A DNA stretch of 64,000 bases from Panulirus ornatus (GCF_036320965.1 NC_092232.1:60394523-60458522), one strand, 5' to 3'; shown: positions 15,613-26,714, counted from the first letter of the stretch. The notes: a model not told the origin generated them from the sequence alone. Translations and numbers: made by a program.

Positions 15613-15912
15613 TTAAATGATCATATGTACAAGGTTGGCCAGATGGAGGGAGTGTGTAGACACAGCCATAATCATCCGATGATTGCATTTAGAAACTGAC
15701 AGATGTAATATAGCAAGAAATATGAACAAAACAGTGAGTTGGTGACATGTTTCATATATTTGTAATACAACTCTGAAGATAGTTTGTAGATCATTAATAG
15801 GAATGAATGGTGGATAAATGGTGAGAAAATGTGCAGAAACAGGGCTAAGTATTTCAGTCCAAACTAGAATTCTTTTGTTCACTTCTTCGACATTGATCTC
15901 AGGACATTTCAA
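15613..15912 (-). CDS. Uncertain 99-aa ORF (left copy)
   Basis: A frame of 99 residues that stays open in both arms with one difference (Leu versus His near the C-terminus; the partner is 42431-42730). It contains a hydrophobic stretch, LTVLFIFLAILHLSV, that could span a membrane. The only start that uses the full frame is TTG; the first ATG is close to the C-terminus (MIMAV). I recognise no family. Conservation between two recent copies is weak evidence of coding, because the whole region is nearly identical. It may be non-coding. Confidence 0.2.
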   Translation of the reverse strand: MKCPEINVEEVNKRILVWTEILSPVSAHFLTIYPPFIPINDLQTIFRVVLQIYETCHQLTVLFIFLAILHLSVSKCNHRMIMAVSTHSLHLANLVHMII

Positions 15913-16491
15913 TGGCTGAGATTTACATGATACAGAAAATCATCGAACAGGGACGATAGACAGATAAAAGGTTATATAAATAGGTAAACTGATAGATGTA
16001 GGTGCAATCAGAGTCGCCTATGATTTCGTTCACAGCGAATGAGATGATAAATGGGCGAGGCTATAACCATCGTCTATGATTATTGTAAATGACTAATAAT
16101 GATTAATCTTTATTGTTTTTGTGTGACTGCTGTTAGCCTTTGAAGGTTAATGTTCCCTCAAAGTTGCCCGGACCCTACCACTAGGAGGTCAGCAGTTCGA
16201 CTTAGGGTCCATTTGTGCCATGTTTATGGCAACCAACAGAATGGATGTATCTTTTTTATTTTTTTTTTTCATCCCAGTAGATGGGACTGATAGATGGTAG
16301 GAACGTTTCCTAAGGATTTAATCCTTTATGATAACCGCTTCATCCGTACAATAGTTTGTCAATAATTTGCAACTGAATGAGAACTTTTGCCATAGGAAAT
16401 GTCTTCTGAGGACCGGGTATAACAGGGTCGACTGCTGGAGGAGGAGCAGCTTCTCCAATCTCAGCGACGGGAACTTAAGGTTCAAGGAATT
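15913..16491. other. Non-coding arm segment
   Basis: Conserved inverted at about 41848-42430. I see no gene. A short stretch at 16165-16215 has a weak tRNA B-box look (agttcgactta) but no matching A box or cloverleaf. Confidence 0.5.
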
Positions 16492-17238
16492 TCAGGGATG
16501 AATGTTGGTGGTGTGGACTTTAATCTTCAACACGGCAGCTTCAGCTTTAGGGTCGGCTGCTGCTGTAGATGCTGCTGATCCTCCAGTCGCAGCGACGGAC
16601 ACATCAGGGTCTTCATCGACGACCAGTACGAGTACGTCGGGATCCACCAAGCCTGATTCATCCCCATAGAAGTAGGGGATCAAGGTCACCAATTCAGTGG
16701 TAGGCATCACTTTGCCCCGTTGTTTGGTGGGAGCCAAAGAAACATTGATGGGGATGGCGGCTGCTCCTGTGTCAACTACACCAGTTTCCTCGCTGGGTCC
16801 GCCTTTGCACAGGTCATCATCATCTTGATGCCGAGTCTGGATCTTCACCACTACTCTCTCGTGCACGGGTTCGATATCCAGATGTGATCTCTTCCTGGAA
16901 GGCCTTTGGCATTCTGGAAGGCACCGCTTTCCTCCCTGGGCCAGGCCCTCACTGCCGGACAACCAGGCAATTCTGGTGTAGGCGTACTCCTGGTGGCGGC
17001 CGTTGCGTCCTCCAAGTCTGCGATCTGCCTTGATGCCCCACCGTCCCAGTGTTCTCCCGACGTTCAGGACGGCAGCTTTCTCGTACCCGAACCCTTCGCA
17101 GAATTCACAGTATCGCAAATATAGCTCAGTTCGGCTTATACAATCTTTAACAGCCCCGGTTTGCTGGATGTGAGCCACGAAAAATTCAAGGAAGGATTCC
17201 TTGCCAGGGTACCGATGGGCAGCGCGGCCGTGAGTCAT
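16492..17238 (-). CDS. RFX-like winged-helix protein, 248 aa (left copy)
   Basis: An intronless ORF starting at ATG 17238 (MTHGRAAHRY). A longer frame upstream would need a TTG at 17325 and would overlap the promoter motif, so I prefer the ATG. Residues 10-95 resemble an RFX-type (or D5-primase C-terminal type) winged-helix DNA-binding domain. Key segments are YPGKESFLEFF (10-20), SRTELYLRYCEFC (35-47), NVGRTLGRWGI (59-69) and EYAYTRIAWLSG (84-95). These align segment by segment with the protein at 61663-62340. A basic RPSRKR (112-117) could be a nuclear signal. The remainder is acidic and Ala-rich with no known fold. It lies about 2.9 kb from the RRM gene and diverges from it across the 40-bp and 33-bp arrays. 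The right-arm copy is 41101-41847. Function as a DNA-binding regulator or replication factor is inference. Confidence 0.72.
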   Translation of the reverse strand: MTHGRAAHRYPGKESFLEFFVAHIQQTGAVKDCISRTELYLRYCEFCEGFGYEKAAVLNVGRTLGRWGIKADRRLGGRNGRHQEYAYTRIAWLSGSEGLAQGGKRCLPECQRPSRKRSHLDIEPVHERVVVKIQTRHQDDDDLCKGGPSEETGVVDTGAAAIPINVSLAPTKQRGKVMPTTELVTLIPYFYGDESGLVDPDVLVLVVDEDPDVSVAATGGSAASTAAADPKAEAAVLKIKVHTTNIHP

Positions 17239-17334
17239 TTCTGCGATCTGGTGAGATGAGTGATTTACTTGACGAAGTAAACTTTCATAGACCAGCACTT
17301 GCAAAAATATAGTGAAGCCACACAAAAATATAGT
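17239..17334 (-). promoter_or_regulatory. Promoter module of winged-helix gene
   Basis: In gene orientation there are two ACTATATTT elements (17326-17334 and 17305-17313) 21 nt apart. TTACTTCGTCAAGTG then starts at 17280, exactly 33 nt after the second element. The ATG follows 42 nt later. The same element spacing is seen upstream of the RRM gene and of the second winged-helix gene. The TATA role is inferred from sequence and spacing. Confidence 0.6.
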
Positions 17335-18487
17335 GGACTAGCGTTTCCTCATTGATTTAATATCCTAGATGATAGATTAACAGAGTGAAGTTGAAGCACT
17401 AGTGTAGTGAAGATGAAACATCAATATAGTGAAGATAGCAGGATACGATATAGGGTGTACATTGGGCAGAATTACCTCTTGTGGAGAGTGTAATGTAGCT
17501 TGTAGTGGAAACATAATGACATCAATGATGGTGTGTGTGTATATGTGTGTGTCTGTGTGTGTGTGTGTGTGTGTGTGCGTGTGTGTGCGTGTGTGTGTGT
17601 GTGTTTGTGTGTGTATGTGTGTGTGTAGTTGTACAAAGACTATATAAGAAAGACAGGAAAGCAGGAGTAATCTCGCGTGAGCAATGACTGCTTTAATTGT
17701 GCGCGTTGTCAACAGCTGGTGGTACTAATTGCCCTTGCGCTGTCTGGCAGTCTGTTTGTTGACGAAAACTTTACAGTGAGTTTTCAGTTTGAAAAAAGAA
17801 GAAAATAATCTAAAACTTGTTTTTTTTATGTTTTTCCCAAGGATGAAGCATTGTACGGACGACTTGAGACAACTATGAGCAATAACATATGTAGGTAACA
17901 TTAAACACAATGTTAGGGACCAAATCAACTAGACGGTTTCATCAACAATCATGCCATATCAACCAGGACATATTTCATTCTTTAACATTAAAGCAACATA
18001 TTTACATACATATCCTGTAATTGGTCCACGTAAGCCTAATGATCCTGATGAAGTGATTATGCAGATAAGAGATGATGGGAAATACTCTAGCAATAATGAG
18101 CTTGAAAACAATGTTAACTAGCATAAGTGACTCGTCAATAAGTAAGCTCAAGAATATTTTTTTCTTTAATTACAAAACTGTAGGTATTGGGGAAATATGG
18201 TATGTACTTCTTGATATCTAAAAAATTCGCCTTTGTCTTTGTTGAGTTTGTAGAAAAATGTGGTTGTTTGTTATCTACTTGTCTTAGATTTATCCCATCC
18301 TACGTTTATATTTATGAATGTCTTACCAATTCTATCACAGCAATACCCCTTACCTTTCTTTGTCCTGTGGAAATGTGTGTAAAATGTGATGTGTGGGAGT
18401 AGTTTTCCTCCTCTTACATATCACACATAGATAACATCTTTTTCTGCTCATAATCATATATTTGATTAATCTCATGTGAGTTCTACG
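17335..18487. other. Non-coding intergenic segment with (GT)n
   Basis: Contains more tatagtgaag-type motifs (17403-17414 as gtagtgaag, 17423-17434) and a (GT)n tract with TA and C interruptions at about 17536-17627. The inverted counterpart is about 39885-41004. A 71-aa frame (18187-18402) is open in both arms but has only a TTG start at the equivalent place and no motif. Confidence 0.5.
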
Positions 18488-18499
18488 TACCGAATCATA

Positions 18500-18801
18500 G
18501 ACACCATTATCTCTCACAGTCATGTTCACTACAGAGAGAGACACCATTATCTCTCACCATCATGTTCACTACAGAGGGAAACACCATTATCTCTCACCAT
18601 CATGTTTACTACAGAGGGAGACACCATTATCTCTCACCATCATGTTTACTACAGAGGGAGACACCATTATCTCTCACCATCATGTTCAATACAGAGGGAG
18701 ACACCATTATCTCTCACCATCATGTTCACTACAGAGGGAGACACCATTATCTCTTAATATCATGCTCACTACAGAGGGAGACACCGTTATCTCTCACCAT
18801 C
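18500..18801. repeat. 40-bp minisatellite J (left arm)
   Basis: About seven to eight copies of a 40-bp unit including acaccattatctctcaccat, catgttcactac and agagggag. The inverted counterpart is at about 39685-39880 with about five units. Confidence 0.92.
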
Positions 18802-18892
18802 ATTAAGTTCTGGCCTGCAAGTAACAGAGATCTGCTACTCAGGACCACCTGGCCATTGTTTGTTTGTGCCAACATTTCCATCTATCGATCGC

Positions 18893-19870
18893 CAATATAA
18901 CCAGTCTGTCCCATCTATCGATCACTATAACCAATCTGTCCCATCTATTTATTTTCATTATACACTGTCTGTCCCATCTATCGATCTTCACTATACCCTG
19001 TCTGTCCCCATCTATCGATCTTCACTATACCCTGTCTGTCCCCATCTATCGATCTTCACTATACCCTGTCTGTCCCATCTATCGATCTTCACGATACCTT
19101 GTCTGTCCTATCTATCGATCTTCACTATACCCAGCCTGTCCCATCTATGGATCTTCTCTATACCCTGTCTGTCCCGTCTATCGATCTTCACTATACCCTG
19201 TCTGTCCCATCAATCAATTCATTATAATGTGTGTCCCGTCTGCACATCTTCACTATGCCCTCTGTCCCATCTATGGATCTTCACTATACCCAGCCTGTCC
19301 CATCTATCAATCTTCACTATACCCTGTCTGTCCCATCAATCAATTCATTATAATGTGTGTCCCGTCTGCACATCTTCACTATAACCTCTGTCCCATCTAT
19401 GGATCTTCACTATACCCAGCACCCAGCCTGTCCCATCTATGGATCTTCACTATACCCTGTCTGTCCCATCAATCAATTCATTATAATGTGTGTCCCATCT
19501 GCACATCTTCACTATAACCTCTGTCCCATCTATGGATCTTCACTATACCCAGCCTGTCCCATCTATCAATCTTCACTATACCCTGTCTGTCCCATCTATA
19601 GATCTTCACTATACCCTGTCTGTCCCATCTACGAATCTTCACTGTACCCTCTCAGTCCCATGTATGCATCTTCACTACACCCTGTCTCTCCCATCTATGG
19701 ATCTTCACTATACCCTGTCTGTCCCATCTACGAATCTTCACTGTACCCTCTCAGTCCCATGTATGCATCTTCACTACACCCTGTCTCTCCCATCTATGGA
19801 TGTTCACTATACCCTGTCTGTCCCACCTATCGATCTTCACTATATCCAGTCTGTCCCATCCACCTGTACC
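18893..19870. repeat. 33-35-bp minisatellite K with CTTCACTATA core (left arm)
   Basis: About 28 units of the type ccctgtctgtcccatctat plus cgatcttcactata, with variant units (atggatc, caatcaattcattataatg, gcacatc) in a partly higher-order order. Each typical unit carries CTTCACTATA, close to the promoter element of the nearby genes. The array ends about 150 bp before the RRM gene promoter. The inverted counterpart is at about 38380-39605. Confidence 0.92.
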
Positions 19871-20018
19871 CCTGGTCACCATGTAATAACCATTAACCCA
19901 TCTACAATATTTTAGATGGTCTCTGCATTCAAAATCGCCGAAGTCGACATGCTTTTGTTTGTATAAAGTCGACTATGCTTTTATTTCTATGTAGGATATT
20001 AGAGCATGGGGGTACCTT

Positions 20019-20121
20019 ACTATATTTTTCCATATCAATATAGACTCATTATATTTGTGGACGTACAAGGATAACCGAGGTTACTTCGTAAAGTGCACAA
20101 CGTAACCATAGTATCTTCAAC
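20019..20121 (+). promoter_or_regulatory. Promoter module of RRM gene
   Basis: ACTATATTT at 20019 and ATTATATTT at 20048 (ACTATATTT in the right-arm copy). TAACCGAGGTTA follows at 20072, overlapping TTACTTCGTAAAGTG at 20081, 33 nt after the second element. The ATG is 41 nt further on. The palindrome-like box recurs upstream of the gene at 61663-62340. Confidence 0.62.
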
Positions 20122-20973
20122 ATGGAAGCTTTTGCAAAAAGCTCAGTTGTGGAGGTGGTCGAGCAGCAGCAGGTGCTCTGGGTCGCCCTCCTTGACCAGG
20201 CCTACCTGCCTTTCCACGATGAGGAGGATTTGCTGGACCGTCCACCACACGAGACCCGACTCCCACATATAGATGAGTTGGGCTGCGATGATGACGACAT
20301 ACATGTCATCGTGCCCACCAACGAGCAGTTGCAAGGGGTTCTCAAAACCGTCCTGCAGAGGTATACCATCAGGGTCGTCAACGTTCCATACAAAATCTCA
20401 AGGTCGAACGTCTGGGAATTCTTCAAGCAGTTCGGCGACATCGTTCGCTTCGACATGCAGTCCTACACGACCTACGAGAACCACCGCGGGATTGCCGTCA
20501 TCCAGTACTCCTGCTATGCCTCCTACAAGAAGGCACTTCTTGCCGACATGACACCACTCTCCGTCAACGGTCGCTGTGCAAAAGTGAAACCTCACCGTCC
20601 CACTGATGCTGACCAAGTGACCTCGCCCACTCAAGTGGCACTGCAGCCCACACTCCCTACCAGATCCACCATCCATGAGGAAATGCAGCCCACCCCACCT
20701 GTCAGGCCCACCTTCAGGGAGACATGGCAGGTCTCAAGACCTGTCAGGCCCACCATTCAAGACCGACTTGGTCCACCAACACACGTCAGGCCCACCATTC
20801 AAGACCGACTTGGTCCCCCAACACATGTCAGGCCCAGCGTTCTAGACCGACTGGGACCAATAATACATGACATGTCCTACGTTACAGACCGACTGCACTC
20901 CGCACCACGTACGGGCGTTAAAAGGCGTGTCGAGATGACACACGCTCCCCGTGCCAAAAGATTCAGTTGGTGA
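20122..20973 (+). CDS. RRM-like protein, 283 aa (left copy)
   Basis: An intact intronless ORF from ATG 20122. The N-terminal third is acidic (DEED at 33-36, DDDD at 56-59). Residues about 82-157 look like an RNA-recognition motif: the RNP2-like IRVVNV at 83-88, a helix with NVWEFFKQFGDI, the RNP1-like RGIAVIQY at 122-129 and a closing NGRCAKVKPH. The linker is rich in Pro and Thr. It carries three 14-residue repeats of the type VRPTIQDRLGPPTH (208-249) and ends in a basic tail (KRR, RAKR) that could be nuclear-targeting. The family beyond an RRM fold is not recognised. The right-arm copy (37315-38136) lacks ten residues (a 30-bp in-frame deletion after TDADQ) and has about nine substitutions. 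A single-stranded nucleic-acid binding role is inferred from the fold. Confidence 0.72.
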   Translation: MEAFAKSSVVEVVEQQQVLWVALLDQAYLPFHDEEDLLDRPPHETRLPHIDELGCDDDDIHVIVPTNEQLQGVLKTVLQRYTIRVVNVPYKISRSNVWEFFKQFGDIVRFDMQSYTTYENHRGIAVIQYSCYASYKKALLADMTPLSVNGRCAKVKPHRPTDADQVTSPTQVALQPTLPTRSTIHEEMQPTPPVRPTFRETWQVSRPVRPTIQDRLGPPTHVRPTIQDRLGPPTHVRPSVLDRLGPIIHDMSYVTDRLHSAPRTGVKRRVEMTHAPRAKRFSW

Positions 20974-21404
20974 GGAACCTGAGTTCTTTCTTCCTGTTGG
21001 TGCTGCAGGAGAACACGGCCCTAGAGTGGACACTGGAGGTGTGTTTGTGTTTGTGTTTGGGTTATCACTGAGGAACCAACACCAAGACAGCTTTAGTTTG
21101 GCCTCGCCAAGGATTACGTTAATCTGTCGGAAGTCTGGCTTTCTCCCAGTAGTGGATGACACATAATATCTACGTAGGGACGTTGAAAAACAAAGAAAAA
21201 AAAAATGGGAACATTATCCCGCCAAAAAAAATACATAAATTCACGGGGATAATTTCCTTCGTCTTCAAACAAAAAAATGAAACTCTTCCAACGCTACCGT
21301 GCCTTCCATAAAGCAACCCTCAAAGAAATCACTTTATACACATTGCGCAAGGATTCGGTTAGCCAATCTTCATATAGCTGGGGCTATTCTTCCCTCTGAT
21401 TGAT
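20974..21404. other. Intergenic segment after RRM gene
   Basis: Conserved in the right arm (36880-37314). Small frames here have no ATG-led conserved product. Nothing recognised. Confidence 0.45.
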
Positions 21405-21743
21405 TCATTTTTCAAGATTAAGGAAAGTTATAATAAAAATATTGTATTGAGTTTCTCCGTTGGCGTCAGGGTAAACACCCATCCCCCCCGAAGCTTGGTT
21501 ACCTTTCCGTGGTGGGGGGGACTTCATGGATTGGGCAGTAGCAACCATCGTTGGTTGCTTCTGTTCAATCCATGAACGAAAAACCAAGCATCTTGAACGT
21601 AATTGTCGTATAAATTCACTTGGTGTCAAAACTGACGCGAAAGCGGTTGTCTCAATTTTGTCAGAAATGTTTGTGCGTTTCGGCCTGATGGCGGGAGTCG
21701 GTTTGGCGCTGTGGTCATGAGGGAATACGAGGAAGATTGGCAA
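21405..21743 (-). CDS. Uncertain ORF M, 112 aa (copy 1 of 3)
   Basis: A frame opening just after a stop with only a TTG start, reading MPIFLVFPHDHSAKPTPAIR and ending GETQYNIFIITFLNLEK. It is intact in three copies in this window (also 36541-36879 and 61171-61473). On the opposite strand an ATG-led 64-aa frame (21526-21720, MDWAVATIVGCF) is also intact in all three, so the coding strand is unclear. It contains a G/C-run stretch (cccccccgaagc) near 21484. No family recognised. It could be an exon, a short viral gene or non-coding. Confidence 0.3.
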   Translation of the reverse strand: MPIFLVFPHDHSAKPTPAIRPKRTNISDKIETTAFASVLTPSEFIRQLRSRCLVFRSWIEQKQPTMVATAQSMKSPPPRKGNQASGGMGVYPDANGETQYNIFIITFLNLEK

Positions 21744-22408
21744 CCGTCCCAGAAGTAGCTACAGTGAGGCCCAGCAGCTGTCCCTAATACTGTGGAAGGC
21801 ACTCATGTAAGGTGTGCAGTGAGGCGCACCAGTAACAAGGGAAACGGACAACCAAAACATCAATCTTGATCATCAGGAGGCTATCCAATGCTCAGTGTAG
21901 ATAAGGACAATTATTGTATGGCTTCGCTCAGAGGATGAAAATCTTAGCCGTGAAAATCAACAAGTAAAATAACTAGTAGTTAGTGGTAGTGAAGTGGAAT
22001 TACCGCATTTCTGTGGTCTTAATAGTAAAACGAAACTTTTCGTTTTCTCCATCAATCTAGAGGTGTTGTAGACCACCATCCTTAAGGTTGTAAGGTAATG
22101 TTAACTACAGGGTTATGACCTCAGTAAATTTGTGATGGAAAGTGCAGGAAATGTGGTAATGTATATAATATAAATTATATTGTTGTATAATAAATGTGTA
22201 TTAAAATTTTGTCTTCTCTGTTCCCGTTCATTAATTCAAATACAGGTAAGTTTTCTCTCTAACGAGGTGGGATAAGCTACGTGCACTCGGCTTGTAAATG
22301 TGGTGACTTTCCCTTCATTACCACAATGTTGTGCTGAACTGAAGATGTAGAATTCCGTAGACGAAACTAAGATAGGAAATCAATCTACATCAAAAATTGA
22401 AGGCGCCG

Positions 22409-22453
<45 letters not shown>

Positions 22454-22579
22454 TGTGTGTGTGTATACTACTTTAATCATTATCACGTGAGTCTTTTGAG
22501 GAAGGATTTGTACACTCGTGTTGCCTCGTCTCTTAACCTTGTAGGTGTAAAATATGTTTTCACTCCTGTGTGCACTCTG

Positions 22580-22613
<34 letters not shown>

Positions 22614-23180
22614 ACACACACACACACACATAACCTATAATATTATCTAGTATTTTCTTCAGACGGATATTTTACACCTTGATTATAAAAGCCAAAGAAA
22701 AATTTATAAAAACATACATATATTTCCATACGTGTAGATATATGTTATGTATTGAAATGTGGCGGAAAAATTCCTTATATATTTAATAACAAACATGATT
22801 GAGGACTTAAAGAATCTGGTACAAACATAATGGTTATTGTGATAGATGATTTGTTTATGATAAATATGTATTGTGTTGCATTATAATGGTTGTTCAGAAC
22901 CAAGGTTCTTAAACCTGAATCAGTGAAATACTATCAGAAATAGAAAACCTGTTAAACATAAACATTTATAGTGATTAACCACAGAATATATTTTCCTCTT
23001 GGTATGTGAAAGAAAATACAGTACAGGGAGCTAGTTTGAGGAAGAGTATTTCATATTTTAACAAAATATTTACCTGTAATAGCGTCCCTTATCTTTCGTC
23101 ATCATTTCTTATGTTTCCTATCAAGAAATGTCTTTTATCTAACATAAAAATTCTGTCTAGGTATTTGATTAATGTTGTCC
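21744..23180. other. Flanking block N-O with (GT)n/(CA)n hairpin
   Basis: No gene recognised. A (GT)n tract (22411-22463) and a (CA)n tract (22581-22630) flank about 115 bp and can pair with each other. The whole block is repeated in inverted form at 59665-60968. The right arm ends at the point equivalent to about 21945. Confidence 0.6.
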
Positions 23181-23214
23181 AAGGATGAGCTACATGCCAC
23201 ACGTGGTCAGGTCA

Positions 23215-23392
23215 CAGTGGTGGTGGTCAGGTCAGTGGGCGGTGTGTGTGTGTGTGTGTAGCCCCTGGGTTCATGTTGGCCACTGCCACCCACCGGCCGG
23301 TGATCAGGTCAGTGGGCGGTGTGTGTGCGTGTGTAGCCCCTGGGTTCATGTTGGCCACAGCCACTCACCGGCCGGTGATCAGGTCAGTGGGC

Positions 23393-23464
<72 letters not shown>

Positions 23465-23718
23465 TAGCCCCTGGGTTCCTGTTGGCCACAGCCACCCACC
23501 GGCCGGTGATCAGGTCAGTGGGCGGTGTGTAGCCCCTGGGTTCATGTTGGCCACACCCACCGGCCGGTGGTCAGGTCATTGGGCGGTGTTTGTGTGTGTA
23601 GCCCCTGGGTTCATGTTGGCCACACCCACTGGCCGGTGGTCAGGTCAGTGGGCGGTGTGTGTGTAGCCCCTGGGTTCATGTTGGCCACACCCACCGGCCG
23701 GTGGTCAGGTCAGTGGGC

Positions 23719-23775
<57 letters not shown>

Positions 23776-23880
23776 CCCCTGGGTTCATGTTGGCCACAGC
23801 CACCCACCGGCCGGTGGTCAGGTCAGTGGGCGGTGTGTAGCCCCTGGGTTCATGTTGGCCACAGCCACCCACCGGCCAGC
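23215..23880. repeat. Compound minisatellite with nested (GT)n
   Basis: About eight copies of a unit with tagcccctgggttcatgttg, gccaca(g)ccacccaccggcc and ggtgatcaggtcagtgggcg. Units are separated by (GT)n runs of very different lengths (4 to about 60 bp). In two units the GT run has expanded greatly (23397-23460, 23720-23773). Confidence 0.9.
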
Positions 23881-23951
23881 CGGGCGGTAGTTTATAACTA
23901 AGACTGGTAGTTTCACATGCCACTTGGAGTGTCCCTCACTACAGAACTTGA

Positions 23952-24743
23952 GCAGGTACTAAATTGTTAAGTAAGGGGAGAAATATTTGTAAATTTTCAT
24001 TTGTTCGTCAAACACAAAGAACATCATCTACATACCTAAACCAAATTGCATAAGAAGGTAAGATATCCTTTAGTAATTTTGTTTCAAAACATTCCATGTA
24101 AAGATTACTTAGTACAGGTGAAAGAGGGTTACCCATTGCCATACCAAATTTTTTAGCATAATAATGTCGACTAAATTGAAATACACAGTCTTTTATACAC
24201 AATTTTATCAGTTCAATGAAACTTGACTTTGAAGCAGGTAAATGAATATCATCCAAGACATCAAATAAATATTCTAAAAGGTCATCAACTGGAACTTTAG
24301 TGAAAAGTGAGGAAACATCAAAGCTAACTAGTTTAAAATCAAAATTAACATTGATATTGTTTAGCTTGTTCACTAAATCTACATTGTTCATGATATTAAA
24401 ATTTGACACCTTACCCACTAAAGGGCTTAATAAAGAAACTAACCATTTTGACAATTCATATGTGATGGAGCCTACTGAACTCACTATAGGTCTTGCTGGA
24501 AAATTCTGTTTATGTGTTTTGATAAGTCCATACATATATGGCAATGAATGGGACAAAGATGACAAACTTTTGATGAGAGAAATGTTACCTTTCAACAACA
24601 ATTTCATTTCTTTATTGAAATGAGAATTAACTGCTTCTAAGGGATTTTTACTAAGTTTAGAATATGTTGTGTCATCATTTAGAAGATCATTCATTTTAGA
24701 TAAATAGTTACTTTTGTCTAAAATCACAACAGAGTTAGACTTA
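23952..24743 (-). pseudogene. Penelope-like element fragment, inverted
   Basis: A minus-strand RT fragment from VILDKSNYLSKMNDLLNDD through [25 protein letters not shown] and [20 protein letters not shown] to the catalytic RYVDDVLCV. The frame is open for 239 codons (24727-24008). It is the inverse of 25905-26690 and lies next to the plus-strand element, an arrangement common for Penelope-like insertions (an inverted 5'-truncated piece attached to a forward piece). It lacks the N-terminus and endonuclease. Confidence 0.88.
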
Positions 24744-24954
24744 TGCCTTGTTTAATCACGTTAAAAACTATGATCATTGTATTGACTGGAGTAACGCCAT
24801 CTCAGTTATTAACTCTAACTCTATTACCAAGACGAATATCATTGAATCTTCTATTATTAAGTACACAAAGAACTGTAATCTTAATATTAGTGATGGTCTA
24901 TACAAATTAGATAACTTTATTGTTGATAGAATTTGTAAAATGATAAGTTTATGA
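24744..24954 (+). pseudogene. Penelope GIY-YIG endonuclease, C-terminal end
   Basis: The short frame with DHCIDWSNAISVI, TNIIESSIIKYT and NLNISDGLYKLDNFI matches the C-terminal part of the GIY-YIG endonuclease of Penelope-like elements. IIESSIIK holds the conserved metal-binding Glu region. It is truncated at its start and followed by a terminal region and a second element start, so it is the tail of an upstream tandem copy. This assignment is by motif recognition. Confidence 0.7.
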
Positions 24955-25049
24955 ACGCTCGTTGTATGTTTTGGACAATCACATGTTAACCAAATGGCTC
25001 TTAGCTTCGTCTCTTCGATGTATATCAATTGACATATTTCTCTCTTGTG

Positions 25050-25110
25050 TCTCCCCTGATGATGTGATTAATGCACGAAAGTGCACTTGGGAGCTTATCG
25101 TGTTTCATTT
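25050..25110 (+). ncRNA. Hammerhead-ribozyme-like motif of Penelope element
   Basis: CTGATGA at 25056-25062, a short GTG...CAC stem with AT-rich loop, GAAA at 25077-25080, then gtgcacttgggagcttatc. This matches the hammerhead core order (CUGANGA, stem II, GAAA, stem III). Penelope-like elements are known to carry such ribozymes in their terminal repeats. The location between the endonuclease end and the next RT ORF fits. Folding was judged by eye. Confidence 0.65.
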
Positions 25111-26714
25111 TCCCCGTGGACTCATAGGAATATCTTGATGACGCGCAAAATTGTGATCCTTTCCAACATGGATTCCACACGGCTCTTCTATTTCTTCTCT
25201 ACAAGCTTTCCTGGACTTTCTCCTTTCGTTACTGCTTTCTCCAAATCGCTAATCAAGGCTTACCAACTGAAGTTACGATTTGGATTCCTTAGGAAATGCC
25301 TTGATGAACAAATGATGCCAAGATCTGTCCTACCTCAACGTTCGTTTCAGCTGTCTGGTCGACGATTTGACCAATTCCAAAATATTATTTTAAAGAAAAA
25401 CATTGAATTAAAGAAACTTGAAATGGAGGAGGCTTTTCGCATTTCAAGAGAGAAGAAACGTGCCTTTCAAATGGCAATACCGACACACTGGAAGAACTGG
25501 ATGTTGGACTATTGCTATGATAAATTAAGGAAAGAATGCAATAGGCTACAAGTGTCACTAAATTGTAAGTTGGACCATCTTATTGAAAACAGGGACTGGA
25601 CCAAGAACACAAACCCATCTTTTGTGGTAAACCTACCTAATAAACTAGATAAAGATTCCTTGTGTGCATTAGGCTATGGTTTGTTTTGTGTGCTCTGACA
25701 GGGAGGCCAGCTGTGTTGATGTCACAAAGTCTTTTTGTAATTTAGAAAAATACAGTAATCTAAGTAATGATGAAATTAATATCTGTAAGGGTTTAGTGTA
25801 TGCCAGTTTGTCAAAACCAGTGGAAGCTAATTGCCCTAAAAGATTCATAAGACCTATAAATACCTTAAAGAAAGACAAGTATATACATATTACTAAAGCA
25901 GATAAGTCTAACTCTGTTGTGATTTTAGACAAAAGTAACTATTTATCTAAAATGAATGATCTTCTAAATGATGACACAACATATTCTAAACTTACTTAGT
26001 AAAAATCCCTTAGAATCAGTTAATTCTCATTTCAATAAAGAAATGAAATTGTTGTTGAAAGGTAACATTTCTCTCATCAAAAGTTTGTCATCTTTATCCC
26101 ATTCATTGCCGTATATGTATGGACTTATCAAAACACATAAACAGAATTTTCCAGCAAGACCTATAGTGAGTTCAGTGGGCTCCATCACATATGAATTGTC
26201 AAAATGGTTAGTTTCTTTATTAAGCCCTTTAGTGAGTAAGGTATCAAATTTTAATATCATGAACAATGTAGATTTAGTGAACAAGCTAAACAATATCAAT
26301 GTTAATTTTGATTTTAAACTAGTTAGCTTTGATGTTTCCTCACTTTCCACTAAAGTTCCAGTTGATGACCTTTTAGAATATTTATTTGATGTCTTGGATG
26401 ATATTCATTTACCTGCTTCAAAGTCAAATTTCCTTGAACTGATTAAATTGTGTATAAAAGACTGTGTATTTCAATTCAATGGAGATTATTATGCTCAAAA
26501 ATTTGGTATGGCAATGGGTATCCCTCTTTGGTCTGTACTAAGTAATCTTTATATGGAATTTTCTGAAACAAAATTACTAAAGGATATCTTACCTTCTAAT
26601 GCAATTTGGTTTAGGTATGTAGATGATGTTCTTTGTGTTTAACGAACAAATGAAAATTTATAAATATTTCTCCCCTTACTTAACAATTTACTACCTTCCA
26701 TCAAATTTACTGTA
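25111..26714 (+). pseudogene. Penelope-like element, RT (copy 2, broken)
   Basis: A plus-strand element following the hammerhead-like motif. The first frame, with an ATG at 25138, runs to 25698 and includes MMPRSVLPQRSFQLSGRRFD and the domain upstream of RT. A two-base loss near 25676 moves it into a frame ending at 25997. A 4-nt duplication (ctta, near 25990) again shifts it to the RT frame 26000-26642. That frame carries [47 protein letters not shown] and the catalytic RYVDDVLCV, then stops. It is cut by a MITE at 26715, so the endonuclease is missing. Its best relatives are the two other copies in this window. Confidence 0.9.

Noticed and set aside
16165..16215. tRNA-derived SINE or tRNA gene
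   Set aside because: Only a weak B-box-like agttcgactta is visible; no A box and no cloverleaf.
16492..17325. Longer 277-aa start for the winged-helix gene
   Set aside because: It needs a TTG start and would translate through the TATA-like and TTACTTCGT elements. The ATG at 17238 also matches the start of homology to the second winged-helix protein.
18187..18402. 71-aa ORF kept in both arms (39967-40182)
   Set aside because: It has a TTG start, low-complexity hydrophobic content and no family.
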